From Phanerodontia chrysosporium (taxonomy: Eukaryota > Basidiomycota > Agaricomycetes > Polyporales > Phanerochaetaceae), in the NCBI GenBank assembly GCA_001910725.1, contig MJGA01000004.1, positions 1,922,001 to 1,986,000 on the forward strand: a DNA stretch of 64,000 nucleotides. The letters run 5' to 3'. The position numbers were made by a program, and so were the translations under genes. The notes beneath the pieces were generated by a model, which was given only the letters and a program-made list of their open reading frames with translations, was not told where the DNA came from and searched no databases. Below, piece after piece: positions 22,501 to 34,165 of this stretch. Within the stretch, counting starts at the first letter, position 1. Every line of letters starts with the position of its first letter.

Positions 22501-24943
22501 AGCCGACGACCTACCCAGTAAAGTAGATGTTGTCCTCCTCTGTAATCAACGGCTCGTCTTCGCCCGGGTCTAGGACGCGAAGATTGGCTTTTGCGTATAT
22601 AGAATCCAGGTGGATATCATTGCATTCATCGAGTAAGAAGAGGCCATAAGGATGTGCCGTCTCTTTGAGAATGATTTCCGCGCCATGTGAGTAGTACTGC
22701 ACATGTGCCATCTGGTAGCCATTGCTGTTCGGCTGCTCGTACAAATAGCAGATCTTCGCGAACCTAACACACAGACGGGAGTTAGTTGCGTTTTCGTGAT
22801 AACCTCGAAAGACATGCCATTTCGACTTCGCCATCGGGTTGCTGCTTTCGATCTTGGCAGCTTGCACGCGTGCTTTGTTGTCGTCTTCACCAGGTTCAAG
22901 CATAACCGTATCACCCACGTTGTACCGCACTCCGTCGATGAGTACGGACCGATAGTGGTGCGGCACTGTTCGCGTCTCCTTGACCCACTCGATACGCTCA
23001 GAATCCTTGTCGTGCACAGGATGCTGCCGCCGCTCCGCCTTGTTGAGCCTGATGCGCCGCTGGTTGTTCGTCCCGACCACCTCGAACTCGTTTAGCGGAT
23101 ACAGGTCTTTGCAGAGGTCGTATACGCGAGGTGTGACTACGGTCGGCTCGGGCTGCTCCTTCGGTGTCAAAGGTTTTTCCTCGGTCTGCGCACGTGGTGT
23201 CGGCGAGCGATTTCCTTCAGTGGACGGCTCTCTCGCTGTGGATCCGGATGGTTCGGCGGAAATGCTAGGTGACGGCTCCCGCCGCGGAAGGACCAATTCT
23301 TGCACGGCTGGGACTTTCAAGATGCGAGCGCAGATACGAGAATGGCCGTGCTCGCACTCGCGTTGCAGCTGCTGAAAAGACTGTTGAAGGTATTCGCGCT
23401 GCACTCCAAATAAATATGAATACATGACTCGAGAACGATACGCACACACCACTGCATCGTCCTGAAGGTCATCTGCGGTGATGGGCCGGTCTAAGTCGTC
23501 TTGCTCTTTGAGATGGTCAATGAATTCGTCATAGGTGAGCCCTCTGTCTTCCTCCGCTACCGTTATGAGCTCGTAGAAAATGCGCTCTTTGATAGAAAAC
23601 TCCGTCCAGAAGGGCACATACTCCTCGGACGGGCTGTGGAGGATGTACCACGCGTAGTCTGTCCGAATGTAGATGTTGCTGGTCACACCTTGTCAGCGCA
23701 CATGGCTGCTTCGCGGATACCGAGTGGCAACTCACGGGTCGAGCTCAAAGGTGGGCTGGTCACGTACACAGTGGACTGCTATCTCCTTGATATCTGATAG
23801 CCGGACGCGTTGGGATGCGTGGGTGTCTTCGCTGGCACCGTCGCCGGACTCATCATCCGACTCGATGTACGGTTCAACATAGCCGGATGCGCCAAACAAT
23901 CGATTTTTGTCCAAACACAAAGTTCGGTCGAAGTGGACCATGGTCGGGTTGTTGGAACGTTCGTAAACGGCGAAATCCTTCAAGACTCGGATCGGAATGT
24001 CATCGTCGTTGGACCTCGTATCTTCGAGAGCTGTCTCGCCATGTACGATTAGGTCTTCGTCTTCATCTTCTTCATCCTCCTTCGGTACGTAGAATGGATT
24101 GATTGCTTCTGGGCTTGCAGATGTGCGACCGTGAAGAGGCCCCCCGGCCTGGTCCACAACGGTGCTAGAATCGTTCGCCGTCTCTGCCACTTCCACCTCG
24201 TCATCGCTGACCGTAACAGCACGTTTCTTGAACCTGTTGTGTACAACTCTACAAGGCTAAGTCAGATGTCTTGCTGCGTAAACTTGACGTAAATACCGCT
24301 GTGTCCGTTTTCCGACATACCCTGGCCCCTCGATCTCTTCATCTTCATCGTCGACTGGGCGCGCAGACCTTATAAAATATCAGTATATCTCAAATGGAGC
24401 GAATGAATAGCATGTACTGGATGTGGGGTGGCGGCTTCCCAACGTAACTTGCAGTACGGTGCTTCAAAGGATTGCTGCTTCCCTCTACAGCCTGTCGACG
24501 CCTGCACGCATTTTCAGTATCATGGCCAGGCTGTGTAAACAAAGGAGCACGCCAGGGAAACAGGGCGTACAGAATATGTGGAGGAGGCTTCCCAATGTAC
24601 CCGGAAAGAACAGCAGCATGCTTGCTTGATGCGCGAGGAGATGGCGGCCTACTCAGAGCCTCAGTCAGGACGTCCAAGGAGGAATGACAAGCACACATAC
24701 GGCGTCTTTCCAACAAAATACCTCCCCTCAAGCACCTCACTAGCTTTTCGCTTCAGTCCCCGTGCATAATGGGGCTGCAGCCCCCTACGATCGGCACGGC
24801 CGCATTCAGCAGAGTTTTCCTTGGGAAACACGACAGAAGACGTACGTAGGATTTTCGCCCACATATGCGCGTGTCTGAAGGTCGTCGGGCGACGACGACG
24901 GGGGTCGGGCTGCCGAGGGTTTTGAGCGTCGCGTCGAGGGCAT
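19580..24943 (-). CDS. DNMT1-like DNA (cytosine-5) methyltransferase, complete
   Basis: Maintenance-type 5mC methyltransferase acting in the nucleus. Twenty-one exons: 24846-24943, 24701-24739, 24571-24648, 24418-24501, 24321-24368, 23736-24248, 23450-23678, 22515-23398, 22084-22474, 21628-22034, 21368-21575, 21290-21306, 21040-21231, 20702-20990, 20621-20634, 20304-20561, 20209-20249, 20097-20156, 19936-20030, 19787-19882 and 19580-19729; 1396 residues. After a repetitive N-terminus and acidic linker come two BAH domains (second: DGSLLHGGVAYHVKDFVYIR), then motif I ELFAGAGGLSTGF, motif IV GGPPCQGFS with the catalytic Cys, motif VI MLENVKG, motif VIII GQYGAPQTRLRVIFVGA, a target-recognition region and motif X RQIGNAVPIPLA. 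No key motif is missing. The intron 22035-22083 uses GC (GAG|GCAAGT). The 51-base intron at 23399-23449 is frame-neutral and could be retained. Part of 22750-22815 may be another intron. Confidence 0.93.
24418..24943 (-). repeat. Tandem N-terminal exons ending in a Y-x-G-K-x-P module
   Basis: The first four methyltransferase exons (24846-24943, 24701-24739, 24571-24648 and 24418-24501) all end at phase 2 right after a similar short peptide: TRAYVGENPT, EGRYFVGKTP, LSGYIGKPPPHI and TASYVGKPPPHI. The last two are clearly alike in DNA as well (TACATTGGGAAGCC against TACGTTGGGAAGCC). The pattern suggests an exon duplicated more than once. Confidence 0.65.
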
Positions 24944-25153
24944 ATTGAAGAGAGTTCCCCGCACCGCGACAACAAGAGCCTCCGCCGCGTTTGTGACCTG
25001 TGACTGATGGCGCTAGTCACGAGACTGTGTGGCGTTCTCCGACCTCGCCATCGTTATAATGTTTCGCAGGAAATACAGAGCCAATATATGCTACATATCG
25101 TACTCAAGAAACTATCCAGTATACTACAACTACAGGGATCAATCAGCTAGATG

Positions 25154-27866
25154 CTACATGCCCATCTCCGCACTGCGCTCCAGCCACCGCAGCGCCTCGC
25201 GTGCCTTCTCTCGCACCTCGCTGTCTTCCTCAACACCCATCGAGAAAGTGGACGCGGTCGGGCTCGACGCAACAAGTCCACCACCGTAATCGCACATGTG
25301 CCGCAGAGTCGTGTCGATGCCCGCTTCGTGAAGCTCGCGGTAGCTGTGCGGGTTTACGCGAATCAGTTCACGCACGCAAGCGACCGCCGGTCGTCGCACG
25401 TCCACCTTCGCGTCGATGAGGCATTGGCGCAAAGACCGCAGGATGCGTGGATGTGCCAAAATTTCGCGTTGATGTGTCGGGCTGTTGGCTAGGTTGCCGA
25501 GCAGAGATGCTGCCTGAGGATGGCGTGAGTGCTAACATCATGCTGAAAGGATTGTGCAACGCACCTGCCGCAACACATCATCATGTTCAGCGTCCAGGCC
25601 CTGACTGACCGCGCTCAACAGGACGGCTGGTCCTAGCCCCTCAAACACCATCTCGATCCCCGCCTCGTTGTCAGCAATGTTCCTGACGACGTGAAAAGCC
25701 TGTTCTTGGAACTCGGGATTTTCATGTGTCAAGAATCGCTGTAATGTTTCCCAGCCAAGTGCCTCCATTACTTGCAGCTTCAAGTCCGTGTTGCTCTTGT
25801 ACAGCAGATTTTTGAACGTCCAAAGCGCGTTGAGCGCGAGAGCATGCTCCGGTGAATCCAATAGTTTGACACAATGCTGAATCACGCCTTGCGCTAGCAG
25901 TGCCTAAGCTCATGTCAGAAGCGTTCCCCAAGACATCGATGTCAACACGCACCTCCTTCATAGGCGAAAAGTCTGTCACCAGGTTACATATAACCGAGCT
26001 AGCCGCATGTCTAACCCGAGGATCCTCACCCTCCTTGCAGAACACTTGATACACGGACATTCCGAGCCCGGAGTCCACGATGTTCGTACGGAGTACCGAC
26101 ACGGCGCGACTCAGCGCACGGACACACTGACATGCTGCATAACGTACACCAGGATGGTGATGTGCAAGTGATATCTGGATGTAGGGTATCATCCGCAGCG
26201 TATCCGTCACCTCGCTACGAATATCGTTGTCGAAAAGTGAGATTGCGGCGATCGCTGTGAGAGATGCCTAGTAGCCTGCGTTAGCACGCAAACAGGAGAA
26301 GTAGACGACTGCGAACCTCACGAAGCCGAGCAGTGCTCTCAGGCTCATCCTCATCCCAGCCCGGTGCAGGTTCGCTTGGGGTAATGGACTTCACAAGGTT
26401 GGCTAGTTTCGTGAGACAGCCGCGGTCGAACGCTAGTTGACACAGGTCCTTATCATCGGACACCAAGTAGTCTGTATTTGCGTCAGTCCACAGAATCAAA
26501 GCTTTCCAGTGTACTAACACATGATGTAGCACGCCTTGGTTCGAGTGATAGGCTTCTCAGTCTCTGAGGAGATCAAGCTGTTTATGACGTGGGTGACCGT
26601 CATGGCGGACGAGTGATCCATATGCAGGTACTGGGGGCTGAATCCTGAACGGAGGATGTTCGCAGCACTGCAAAGTTTGTTACAACGTAGAATAGAACAG
26701 TCCGCTGGGCATACCATAAGCAGGCGGCGACCTGTTGATCTATCACACGAGACTTGCACATGGACAGCACTGTGGACAGCACAGCTATGTTGCCGGTAAG
26801 TGTACCGTACGTTCACAACGGACGTGAGACTCACGCGCTTGGTCTGGTGCGGCCCGCGCCAATTTGGCGGCTACAGACGGATTGTCCTTCGACAGCGCAG
26901 CAAGGCCCAGCAAAGCAGCTTCTTGAAGCTATTACGGACGTAAGCGACCACTCGACATAGTTCCCGTAGGACTTGCCTTGACATCTTTTCGGTGTAGCAG
27001 CAGGGAAAGCTGCCGAGCTACCCAACCCCCAGAGCGACTAGGCGATCTCGGATTTTCCGCCTTCTCCCAGCCACGTTTACCCTTGACCTCTTTGTGTCGT
27101 TCGGAGGGCGGAAGCCACTCGGACACGGCGGCTCTATACGCCTGTAGGCGAAGCGAGCTCGCGAGCAGCTGCGCAATAGAGATACAGACCTGCGCCGCGG
27201 GGTCGCACAGCAGAGGCAGGTACACGTCGAGGGCATCGACCTGCGAAGCGGACCAGCGTTGGCATGACGGTTAACGGCGCGCGCGCGAGGGAGGAGTACA
27301 CAGTACTTGGAATAGAGTGTCCAGCGTGTCCTTTGCGTCCCCTTGCATGTCAGGTATGTGCGCCTGCAACCCCCACTCCGCCGGCCCGACGGTGTCGGCG
27401 AGTGCGACCGTCAGCACGCGCAGTCCGCGCGCAAGCGCGGCCTTCAGCGCAGGCGGGTCGGACGGGTGGAGGGTCGACAGGGCAATGAGGAATGCGCGTG
27501 GGGCATCAAGCTTGAGAAGCGTGCGCAGAGCGTCGGAGGGCCTAAACCGCAGGTTCAGTGTGGTCTCAGGACTGCCCAGGCACGCCACGCACCGTAGGAT
27601 AGCGAAGCGAGAATATGTGCCGCCTCAATACGTATCGTCTCAGGCGAGCCGCGTGACGAGTCTGTGTACGCATCTGGATTATGTATACATTCCACCAACC
27701 TGTGTATAGAGCGCGGAGGTCACTAGAGTGTTCTCAGCGGTGCAGACGCGACTCACATTCCTATGAAAGCGTCATCCTGGGCGAGCGCCCTCTTCGCGGT
27801 TGGGTTGCCGATGATGGAGTTCTTCGCCTCCTTAAGGGCCGAGATGGTCAGCGCAGGTACGGTCAT
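25154..27866 (-). CDS. VID28: Armadillo-repeat GID ligase subunit (Vid28/ARMC8)
   Basis: Vid28/Gid5 is the armadillo scaffold that holds substrate receptors in the GID (CTLH) ubiquitin ligase, which in yeast degrades gluconeogenic enzymes. Eleven exons: 27757-27866, 27589-27699, 27307-27541, 26977-27240, 26835-26928, 26715-26784, 26519-26667, 26317-26471, 25953-26267, 25565-25903 and 25154-25513; 733 residues. Repeated helical pairs run through the protein, for example RIEAAHILASLSYG, LQEAALLGLAALSKDNPSVA, VRYAACQCVRALSRAV, LALNALWTFKNLLYKS and the conserved end ILAHPRILRSLRQCLIDAK. The intron 26929-26976 needs a GC donor (AAG|GCAAGT) to give DVKLQEAALLG; a GT four bases on would give a poorer join. 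The gene lies 210 bases upstream of the methyltransferase on the same strand and is divergent from IML2. Confidence 0.86.
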
Positions 27867-28057
27867 ATTCGGCGTAGAGGGCGGTGTCGGAGAGAGCAGC
27901 AGCCTCGAGGCGGGCGTCGAGAGCCCGAGCGGTGCGCGGCCGCCGCGATTTCCCCGCAAGTGCTATAGACGCCCTCTCCACGTGGGACCGCCTGGGACCC
28001 ACAGCACCGCGAGTCCGCGCCGAGCGTGCTCAGTCCGCCACATCCTCAGCCTCTCTT

Positions 28058-28064
28058 TATATAA
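28058..28064 (+). promoter_or_regulatory. TATA-like box upstream of IML2
   Basis: TATATAA sits 49 bases before the IML2 start codon, followed by a pyrimidine-rich leader (CCTCCCTCTCC), a common fungal core-promoter arrangement. The whole Vid28/IML2 divergent gap is only 246 bases. Confidence 0.45.
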
Positions 28065-28112
28065 CCTCCCTCTCCTCACGACCCGCCGCTGCCCGTCTCT
28101 TCTCCTTCCACC

Positions 28113-30827
28113 ATGTCTGCCGAAGAGACGACTAGCAACCTCCGTTCCGCCACCGCGGGCTTCGACGCCCTCTTCGCTAACGACCTGGACAAGGCGCGAG
28201 AGATATTCAAGGAAACCGGCTCGCCTTTTCATCTCCTCGGGGCCGGAGTATGCGCTTTCCTCGAGGCAGCACTCGGCATGGAGGTGCGCTTTGCGATGAA
28301 CATGCTGTACTGGACTGTCGTCATTAAATGACATTGCTAGTCGGGTCTCATGGCAGAGGCAACGAAGCTCCTGGCTGACGCAGACGCTGGTGCAAGGAAA
28401 CAGCTATCTGTTGCGAAGGCCCACCGTTCCTCGACACGTTTTCCTGCTGGCACAGAATGGGAGCTGCTTAGCTCCGACGCTGTCATTCTGCATGCGCTCA
28501 CACTCGCCTTGAGGTGTGTGCCAGGTGCTCCGCAGTGGTCCTTCGGCTAAACCTGCCGCTCCGCAGCGAGTCCTATATGGGATACCTGCAGTGCTTCTAC
28601 GAGTTGAACAAGTGCGTCGTTACCCTGTTCACATACCTCATCGCCAATTAACTGTAATACAGAGCACACTCGAAGTTTGCAAAGTATGTTCCTTTGCGAA
28701 CGGTTGTTTCGGCTACCTCACAGCCTTCCGCAGACTGTACAAGACTGTGTACCCGAGCGGCCTTGACAACTATGCGACCCCAGCCACCTCTAAACACGCC
28801 TCGCCGTCGCCGAGTATACGCTCGGACTCATCGTCGACCACAACGCCGACAAAGCAACGCTCTGGGTTCTTTGGTCGGTTTGGTGTCTCAGGCCTTTCTG
28901 CGACTGCCCACCAGCCCGCGAATCCCGTCAGCTCGACGCCAGATGGGCCTGTTGAAGAGCTCATTATGTCTGGGACGGCTTTCGGTAGGTTGACAAAGCA
29001 CCTCCGTTGAATTGAGCTCATTATGAAGCGCAAATAGGATACGGGTCAGCTTCGTTGACATTCGGCGACTTGCGCCGCTGACACTCCGTTATTTAGTCTC
29101 TTCAATCTCGTGTTCTCATTGCTCCCAGCTACCGTCAGGTCCGTACGAAATCAGTTTCGCATGTCATAGGAGACCTAACGCACGGTGCAGAGGTGTCGTG
29201 GGCTTCCTTGGATTCAAGCACGACAGAAAACTCGCATTGCGGGCTCTTGCTGTATCCGCAAATCAGACAGACGTCCATGCCGTCTTTGCTGGGTAGGTTT
29301 CCCAATCATTCTAGACTCTTTGTTTAGCTAAAGAGTGCCGTAGACTGGTCTTGATGACCTACTATGGAGTCGTCCTGCTTTTGACTGGCTATCAAGCAGA
29401 CGAACAGCACATCCTAAAGCAGTATCGTGCAATGATCGATCAGTAAGGGTGCTTTGCCCTCCTCGCAGTTCTTAACTTCATATTCGAGCAGCGTGGAAGT
29501 ACGATACCCGACCGGCTCTTTGTGGATCCTTAATAGGGTAATATCTTTGTCATCTCGTATTTCGTATGAACGAGTAACTGACGGTCGGTCCAGGCAAAAC
29601 TCATGCGTATGTCATACGACACGCAAGGTGCAATTAAGGTGCTGCAGGGTGGTCTTGAGATGCCTCGCCCCCAGAGCTTCCACCAGGCTGATGGCTTGGT
29701 AAGATGTCATTAAGTCGTCTTATCGAGAGGAAGCCTTACATTCTCGTAGATTATCTTTGAACTGGCATGGTGCCTCCTGTCACAGCGTCGCTATGACGAA
29801 GCAGCCGAAACATTCATCAAGATAACAGAAATCAACAGCTGGTCAGTTTGCTGTTGATGTCCTGCAGAATTCGCCGAATTGCTCTAACACCACCGCTTGA
29901 TTTGCAGGAGTCATGCCACATATTACTTCATCGCGGCAGGATGTTATATCTCGCTGAAGAATTATGAAAAGGCACAGAAGCTACTCGACGCTGTTCCTGA
30001 TCTTCTTGAGAAGAAGAAGATAGGTGGGAAGGATCTGCCCACTGAGGTCTGGATCAAGAAGAAATGTGAGCCTGCTCGACGTTATGTCTATCTGTGGGCA
30101 GTTGTGGACTTGAACTAACTCTGTGCCAGTGGCTTTTTACAAGCAGAAGCAAACACGTCTTACTGGTGCCGAAACGGATTGGATTAAGTGCATCAAAGTC
30201 AGTCCTGCTGAAGAGCTGGGGATCTGTAAGTCACACTTGCATCTGTTGGTCATTCCAGAGGCTGAATGCGCTCTAGTCTGGAACACCCACGCTCGTATTA
30301 CGGCAGACATCTGCGAGGAGCATGTCAAAGAACTGACTGCCCTGACACCGCGTACGACAATCAAGAGTCCGCTGGTGGCGGCAGAAGTTGTGGACTCCGC
30401 GCCAGAGACTCCTGACCTCGACACTGCTGACGAGCTCGCGGTACGCTCGCTGCTACTCGGCATTGTACATCGCACGGCCGGGTACCATGAGGCGTCTCGA
30501 GAGTTTCTCCTCGACGCGCTGAGTATGCAGAAGAACATCAAGGTCAGCACCTGGCTTCCTGGGATGGCTTCCTTCGAGCTTGCCGTGTTGGATCTCAAGG
30601 AAGCAGAGGCCACGCTCGGGGCTGGCAGCAATGGCTCAGAGAAGATGTTGCTAAGTGAGGCGGACAAGCAAGCGTGGTTGAAGGTACTGAAGAAGGCAAG
30701 CGAGCGATTGGACCAAGCGCTCTCGCTCTCGCCGCAGAGTATCGACATGTCGTCCCGCCTGGATTCAAGAATCACGATGTTGCGAGACGAGATCGCGACA
30801 AAGCGTGAAATGGTGGAGAAGGCGTAA
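28113..30827 (+). CDS. IML2: IML2/TTC39-family outer-membrane TPR protein
   Basis: Yeast Iml2 is a tetratricopeptide protein of mitochondria needed to clear protein inclusions. Fifteen exons: 28113-28283, 28341-28513, 28567-28611, 28663-28683, 28734-28984, 29038-29044, 29097-29138, 29191-29292, 29344-29442, 29492-29537, 29594-29698, 29750-29841, 29908-30065, 30130-30225 and 30277-30827; 652 residues. Family motifs: [23 protein letters not shown] (hydrophobic, near residue 230), then the TPR half with NKxEKAQ-like helices such as [19 protein letters not shown] and [20 protein letters not shown]. Two exons are tiny (21 and 7 bases), but both are bounded by good sites and keep phase. No frame slip is needed. 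Confidence 0.88.
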
Positions 30828-31114
30828 CACGCAGTCATGCCGCCCGAGTCTGTGCTGACGGGCTCACGGACCTGATCTCATACGCTGCTGCATACTACAT
30901 GGACTCTAGATACCGTACTTTTGTCGTAATACCGCGGATAATAGACGCGACATAGCTTCGCAGAGAGTTACCAAATAGAGTGGTCTGCGCCGACTTTTAC
31001 GAGTTGTCCCGAGTCGGGCGCCCGCCAAATAGGGCGCTGGCACCACTCGCGTCCTGGGGACATAAACCGACCTCGTCCCCAACTTTCACTCCATCCTCCT
31101 CCTCCATCTCAACC

Positions 31115-32614
31115 ATGGCCTCGCTCGCCCGGTTACGCCCCCGTCTCCCACGAAAACTCGTACGTGCCCCGTTCTGCTCGCTGCGCGCGAAAGTTTCGTG
31201 TGCTGAAGCACGCGCATGCGCCGTTTTACAGCCCGCCGGCGTGCGCTCCCTGCAGACGTCAGCGGACACCACGACGCTCGCCGAGGATGCGTCGCACTCG
31301 AAGCCGTTCACGGTGAAGCTGCACGAGGACTCGTTCCGCTCGTACCGGACGGACACACCCTCGCTGGACGTCGAGGTCTCGAAGGAAGAGCTGCTCGGCA
31401 TGTACAAAACGATGCAGACCATGCGGAGGATGGAGATGGCTGCGGACGCACTCTACAAGCAGAAGCTCATCCGTGGTTTCTGCCACTTGGCCATCGGACA
31501 GGTGTGTCGCCGCCGCACATTGCATGTTGGCTTCCGGCGCTGACGGCCGCCTTTTTTGCGCAGGAAGCCGTGTCGGTCGGTCTCGAGGCCGGTATCACCC
31601 CCGACGACCGCGTCATCACCGCGTACCGTTGCCATCCGTTCGCTGTCCTCCGCGGCGGCACCATCAAGGGCGTCATCGGCGAGCTGCTCGGCCGCCAGTG
31701 CGGCATGTCGAACGGCAAGGGTGGCTCGATGCACATCTTCACCAAGTCCTTCTTCGGTGGTAACGGTATCGTCGGCGCGCAGGTGCCCGTCGGTGCTGGT
31801 ATTGCCTTTGCCCAAAAGTACATGAACAGGCCTGTTGCGACCTACGCCATGTACGGTGACGGTGCGTCGAACCAGGGTCAGGTGTTCGAGGCGTTCAACA
31901 TGGTGCGTACGCGTATGCCTTTCCTCGGAATCTGTGCTAAAGCGGCGTTTGCAAATATAGGCCAAGCTCTGGGACCTGCCGTGCGTCTTCGTTTGCGAGA
32001 ACAACAAGTACGGAATGGGTACCTCGGCGGAGCGCAGCTCGTCCAACACCGAGTACTTCACCCGTGGTGACAAGATCCCTGGTATCCAAGCGAACGGCAT
32101 GGACATCATCGCCGTTAAGAAGGCTGTCCAGCACACGCGCGACTGGGTCACCAGTGGCAAGGGCCCCATCCTGCTCGAATTTGTCACCTACCGCTACGGT
32201 GGTCACTCGTGAGTTCTCTGCTATTCTTTGCGTGTTGGACAGGTTGCCAATATGCAAACAGCATGTCCGACCCTGGCACCACCTACCGCACCCGTGAGGA
32301 GATCCAGCGTATGCGTTCGACTCAGGACCCGATCCGCGGTCTCCAGCGCTACATTGAGGAGTGGGGTCTCGCTTCCGAGGAGGACCTCAAGGTGCGTTCT
32401 CAGGTTAAGCTATATTGCAAATGCATCATGCTCAAGCTTTGTTCTGCGGCAGAAACTCGACAAGGAGGCTAAGGCCGAGGTCGATGCTGCGGTCGAGGAG
32501 GCCAAGGCGTCGCCGTTCCCTCTCGAGAAGGACCTCTGGACGGACATCTACTACAAGGGCACCGAGCCGCCGCTCATGCGCGGCCGTGAGCGCGAGGAGG
32601 TCCACTACTACTAA
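31115..32614 (+). CDS. PDA1: Pyruvate dehydrogenase E1 component, alpha subunit
   Basis: E1 alpha decarboxylates pyruvate with thiamine diphosphate in the mitochondrial matrix. Five exons: 31115-31501, 31564-31902, 31961-32208, 32262-32391 and 32453-32614; 421 residues. An Arg-rich presequence (residues 1-50, RLRPRLPRKLVRAPF) precedes the catalytic core. Thiamine-diphosphate motif: GDGASNQGQ about 27 residues before ENN. Phosphorylation loop: YRYGGHSMSDPGTTYRTR, where kinase-target serines lie. The end EREEVHYY is typical of fungi. Length and all key residues are normal. Confidence 0.97.
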
Positions 32615-32871
32615 GTGGTCGCTGCTTGTGATGAGATGGGATGTGGATCCGGTTGATACTTGCATGATAACACGATAGACTACAATGCGTATTGACTGTG
32701 CTCGGCTGGGCTCGTCTTTTTGTGTATGCTACCTAGCACCTCGTATTTGCGATGACACTCGCCTTTCCTCCGTCTGCTGCGTGATTTTCCAGTGGGCGCC
32801 TGGCGCCACAAAGGCATCGGGCGCGCCGTGAGCGGGTCAGCCGCATCAGAGCTGCTTTCCTCCCGACGAAC

Positions 32872-34065
32872 ATGTCCATCGACCTCGACTGGCACAGACT
32901 CGACTCCAGGCTCTCTTCCACCCTTGTTGAACTGCTCAACAGACAGCTTGCTACGACCAACAGACCCTCCTTCATCGGCCCTATCGAGGTCACCTCTCTG
33001 GACTTTGGCAGCTCTAGTCCGGACGTCGAGCTCGTCGACCTGCGTGATATCTACCGCGACTTTCTCGAGGACGACGCCGACGACGAGGATGCCGAGCCAG
33101 CCATAGTCAAGGTTACTGAAGGCGCACCAGACGACGAGGGCTTTGAATGGGTCTCGCGCAAGGTCGCGCGTTCGCAGAGCCTTGCTGAGGAACTCCCGCC
33201 ACATAACCTGCTTCCGCCGCACATGCGTTACGGGCACGGGCCCGTCGCAGACATGTTCTCCTCTGTTCCGAACCTGCACGGCGCGCGGGGCGCGTGGAGT
33301 CCCGCACTTGGCGGCGGCTACGACGTGCGCCCGCCTCTCTTCCCGTACGCCTCGGGCTACGCGTCACCGCTCCTGCGCCAGCCGCTCTCCGCGCTCACGC
33401 CACGCACCTCCTTCGGCAGCATCATCAACACCAGGCTCGCGGGCGACGAGCCGTTTGCGTCGCTCCGGGGCTCGCCCGAGGCGATGTGCTCGCGCGCGCC
33501 GTCGCCGGACGCGCCTGCGCCCGCCCAGCCGCAGGAGGGCGCCACGCCGCCGCCGACGCACCCGAACGTGCAGCTGCACCTGCACATCGCATGGCAGTCC
33601 AACCTGCGCATCACGTTCACGACGTCGCTGCTCATCAACTACCCGTCCCCGATGTTCATGTCGCTGCCGATCAAGCTGTCCGTCACGGGCCTCGTCTTCA
33701 ACGGCGAGGTCGTCGTCGCGTACGAGGGCGAGCGGCGGCGCATACACGTCTGTGTGGTGGACGACCTCGACCCGTACGGCCCTCTCGCTGGCGACCGGAA
33801 CAAGCGCGACAGCCCTGCTTCGGCAGGCACGCCTGCGGAGCACGACGAGGACGCTGCACAGTCGAAACCAAGCAAGCCGCTGCCCATCGGCCAACGCCTC
33901 CTGCCGAACATCTTCATCGAAAGCGAGATTGGCCAGGCTGACAAGCACGTTCTCAAGAACGTAACGCGCGTGGAACGCTTCATTCAGGACGTGATACGGA
34001 AGACCGTGGAAGAAGAGCTGGTGTTTCCCAATTTCCATACGCTGGTGTTGCCCGACCCTGCATAA
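32872..34065 (+). CDS. MDM12: ERMES subunit MDM12 (SMP lipid-transfer domain)
   Basis: Mdm12 is the soluble cytosolic subunit of the ER-mitochondria encounter structure and shuttles phospholipids through its SMP domain. One exon of 397 residues, with no intron. It starts MSIDLDWHRLDS, the family N-terminus, and the conserved core strands are HLHIAWQSNLRITFTTSLLI, SLPIKLSVTGLVFNGEVVVA and NIFIESEIGQADKHVLKNV, ending RVERFIQDVIRKTVEEELVF. Residues 70-230 are an acidic and Pro/Ser-rich insertion between the halves, usual in basidiomycetes. It converges on ELP3 with 100 bases between stops. Confidence 0.95.
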   Translation: MSIDLDWHRLDSRLSSTLVELLNRQLATTNRPSFIGPIEVTSLDFGSSSPDVELVDLRDIYRDFLEDDADDEDAEPAIVKVTEGAPDDEGFEWVSRKVARSQSLAEELPPHNLLPPHMRYGHGPVADMFSSVPNLHGARGAWSPALGGGYDVRPPLFPYASGYASPLLRQPLSALTPRTSFGSIINTRLAGDEPFASLRGSPEAMCSRAPSPDAPAPAQPQEGATPPPTHPNVQLHLHIAWQSNLRITFTTSLLINYPSPMFMSLPIKLSVTGLVFNGEVVVAYEGERRRIHVCVVDDLDPYGPLAGDRNKRDSPASAGTPAEHDEDAAQSKPSKPLPIGQRLLPNIFIESEIGQADKHVLKNVTRVERFIQDVIRKTVEEELVFPNFHTLVLPDPA

Positions 34066-34165
34066 GTGCGTGTCCATGTCGCATCAAGCTTATGTTCCAG
34101 GACTTATTGAAATGCAGGCTATTTCCGATATACCCGACATGATATATTACAACTGGAATGTGATG

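Noticed and set aside
22753..22816. A 63-base intron in the methyltransferase between the BAH exons
   Set aside because: Left unspliced in the model because the frame is open and the donor is weak, though an ACTAAC-like branch site and TTAG acceptor make it possible; RNA is needed.
27543..27589. A GT donor directly after the Tyr codon at 27593 in Vid28
   Set aside because: It gives the wrong phase for the next exon; the donor four bases downstream (27588) yields LSYGAPSDALRTLL in frame.
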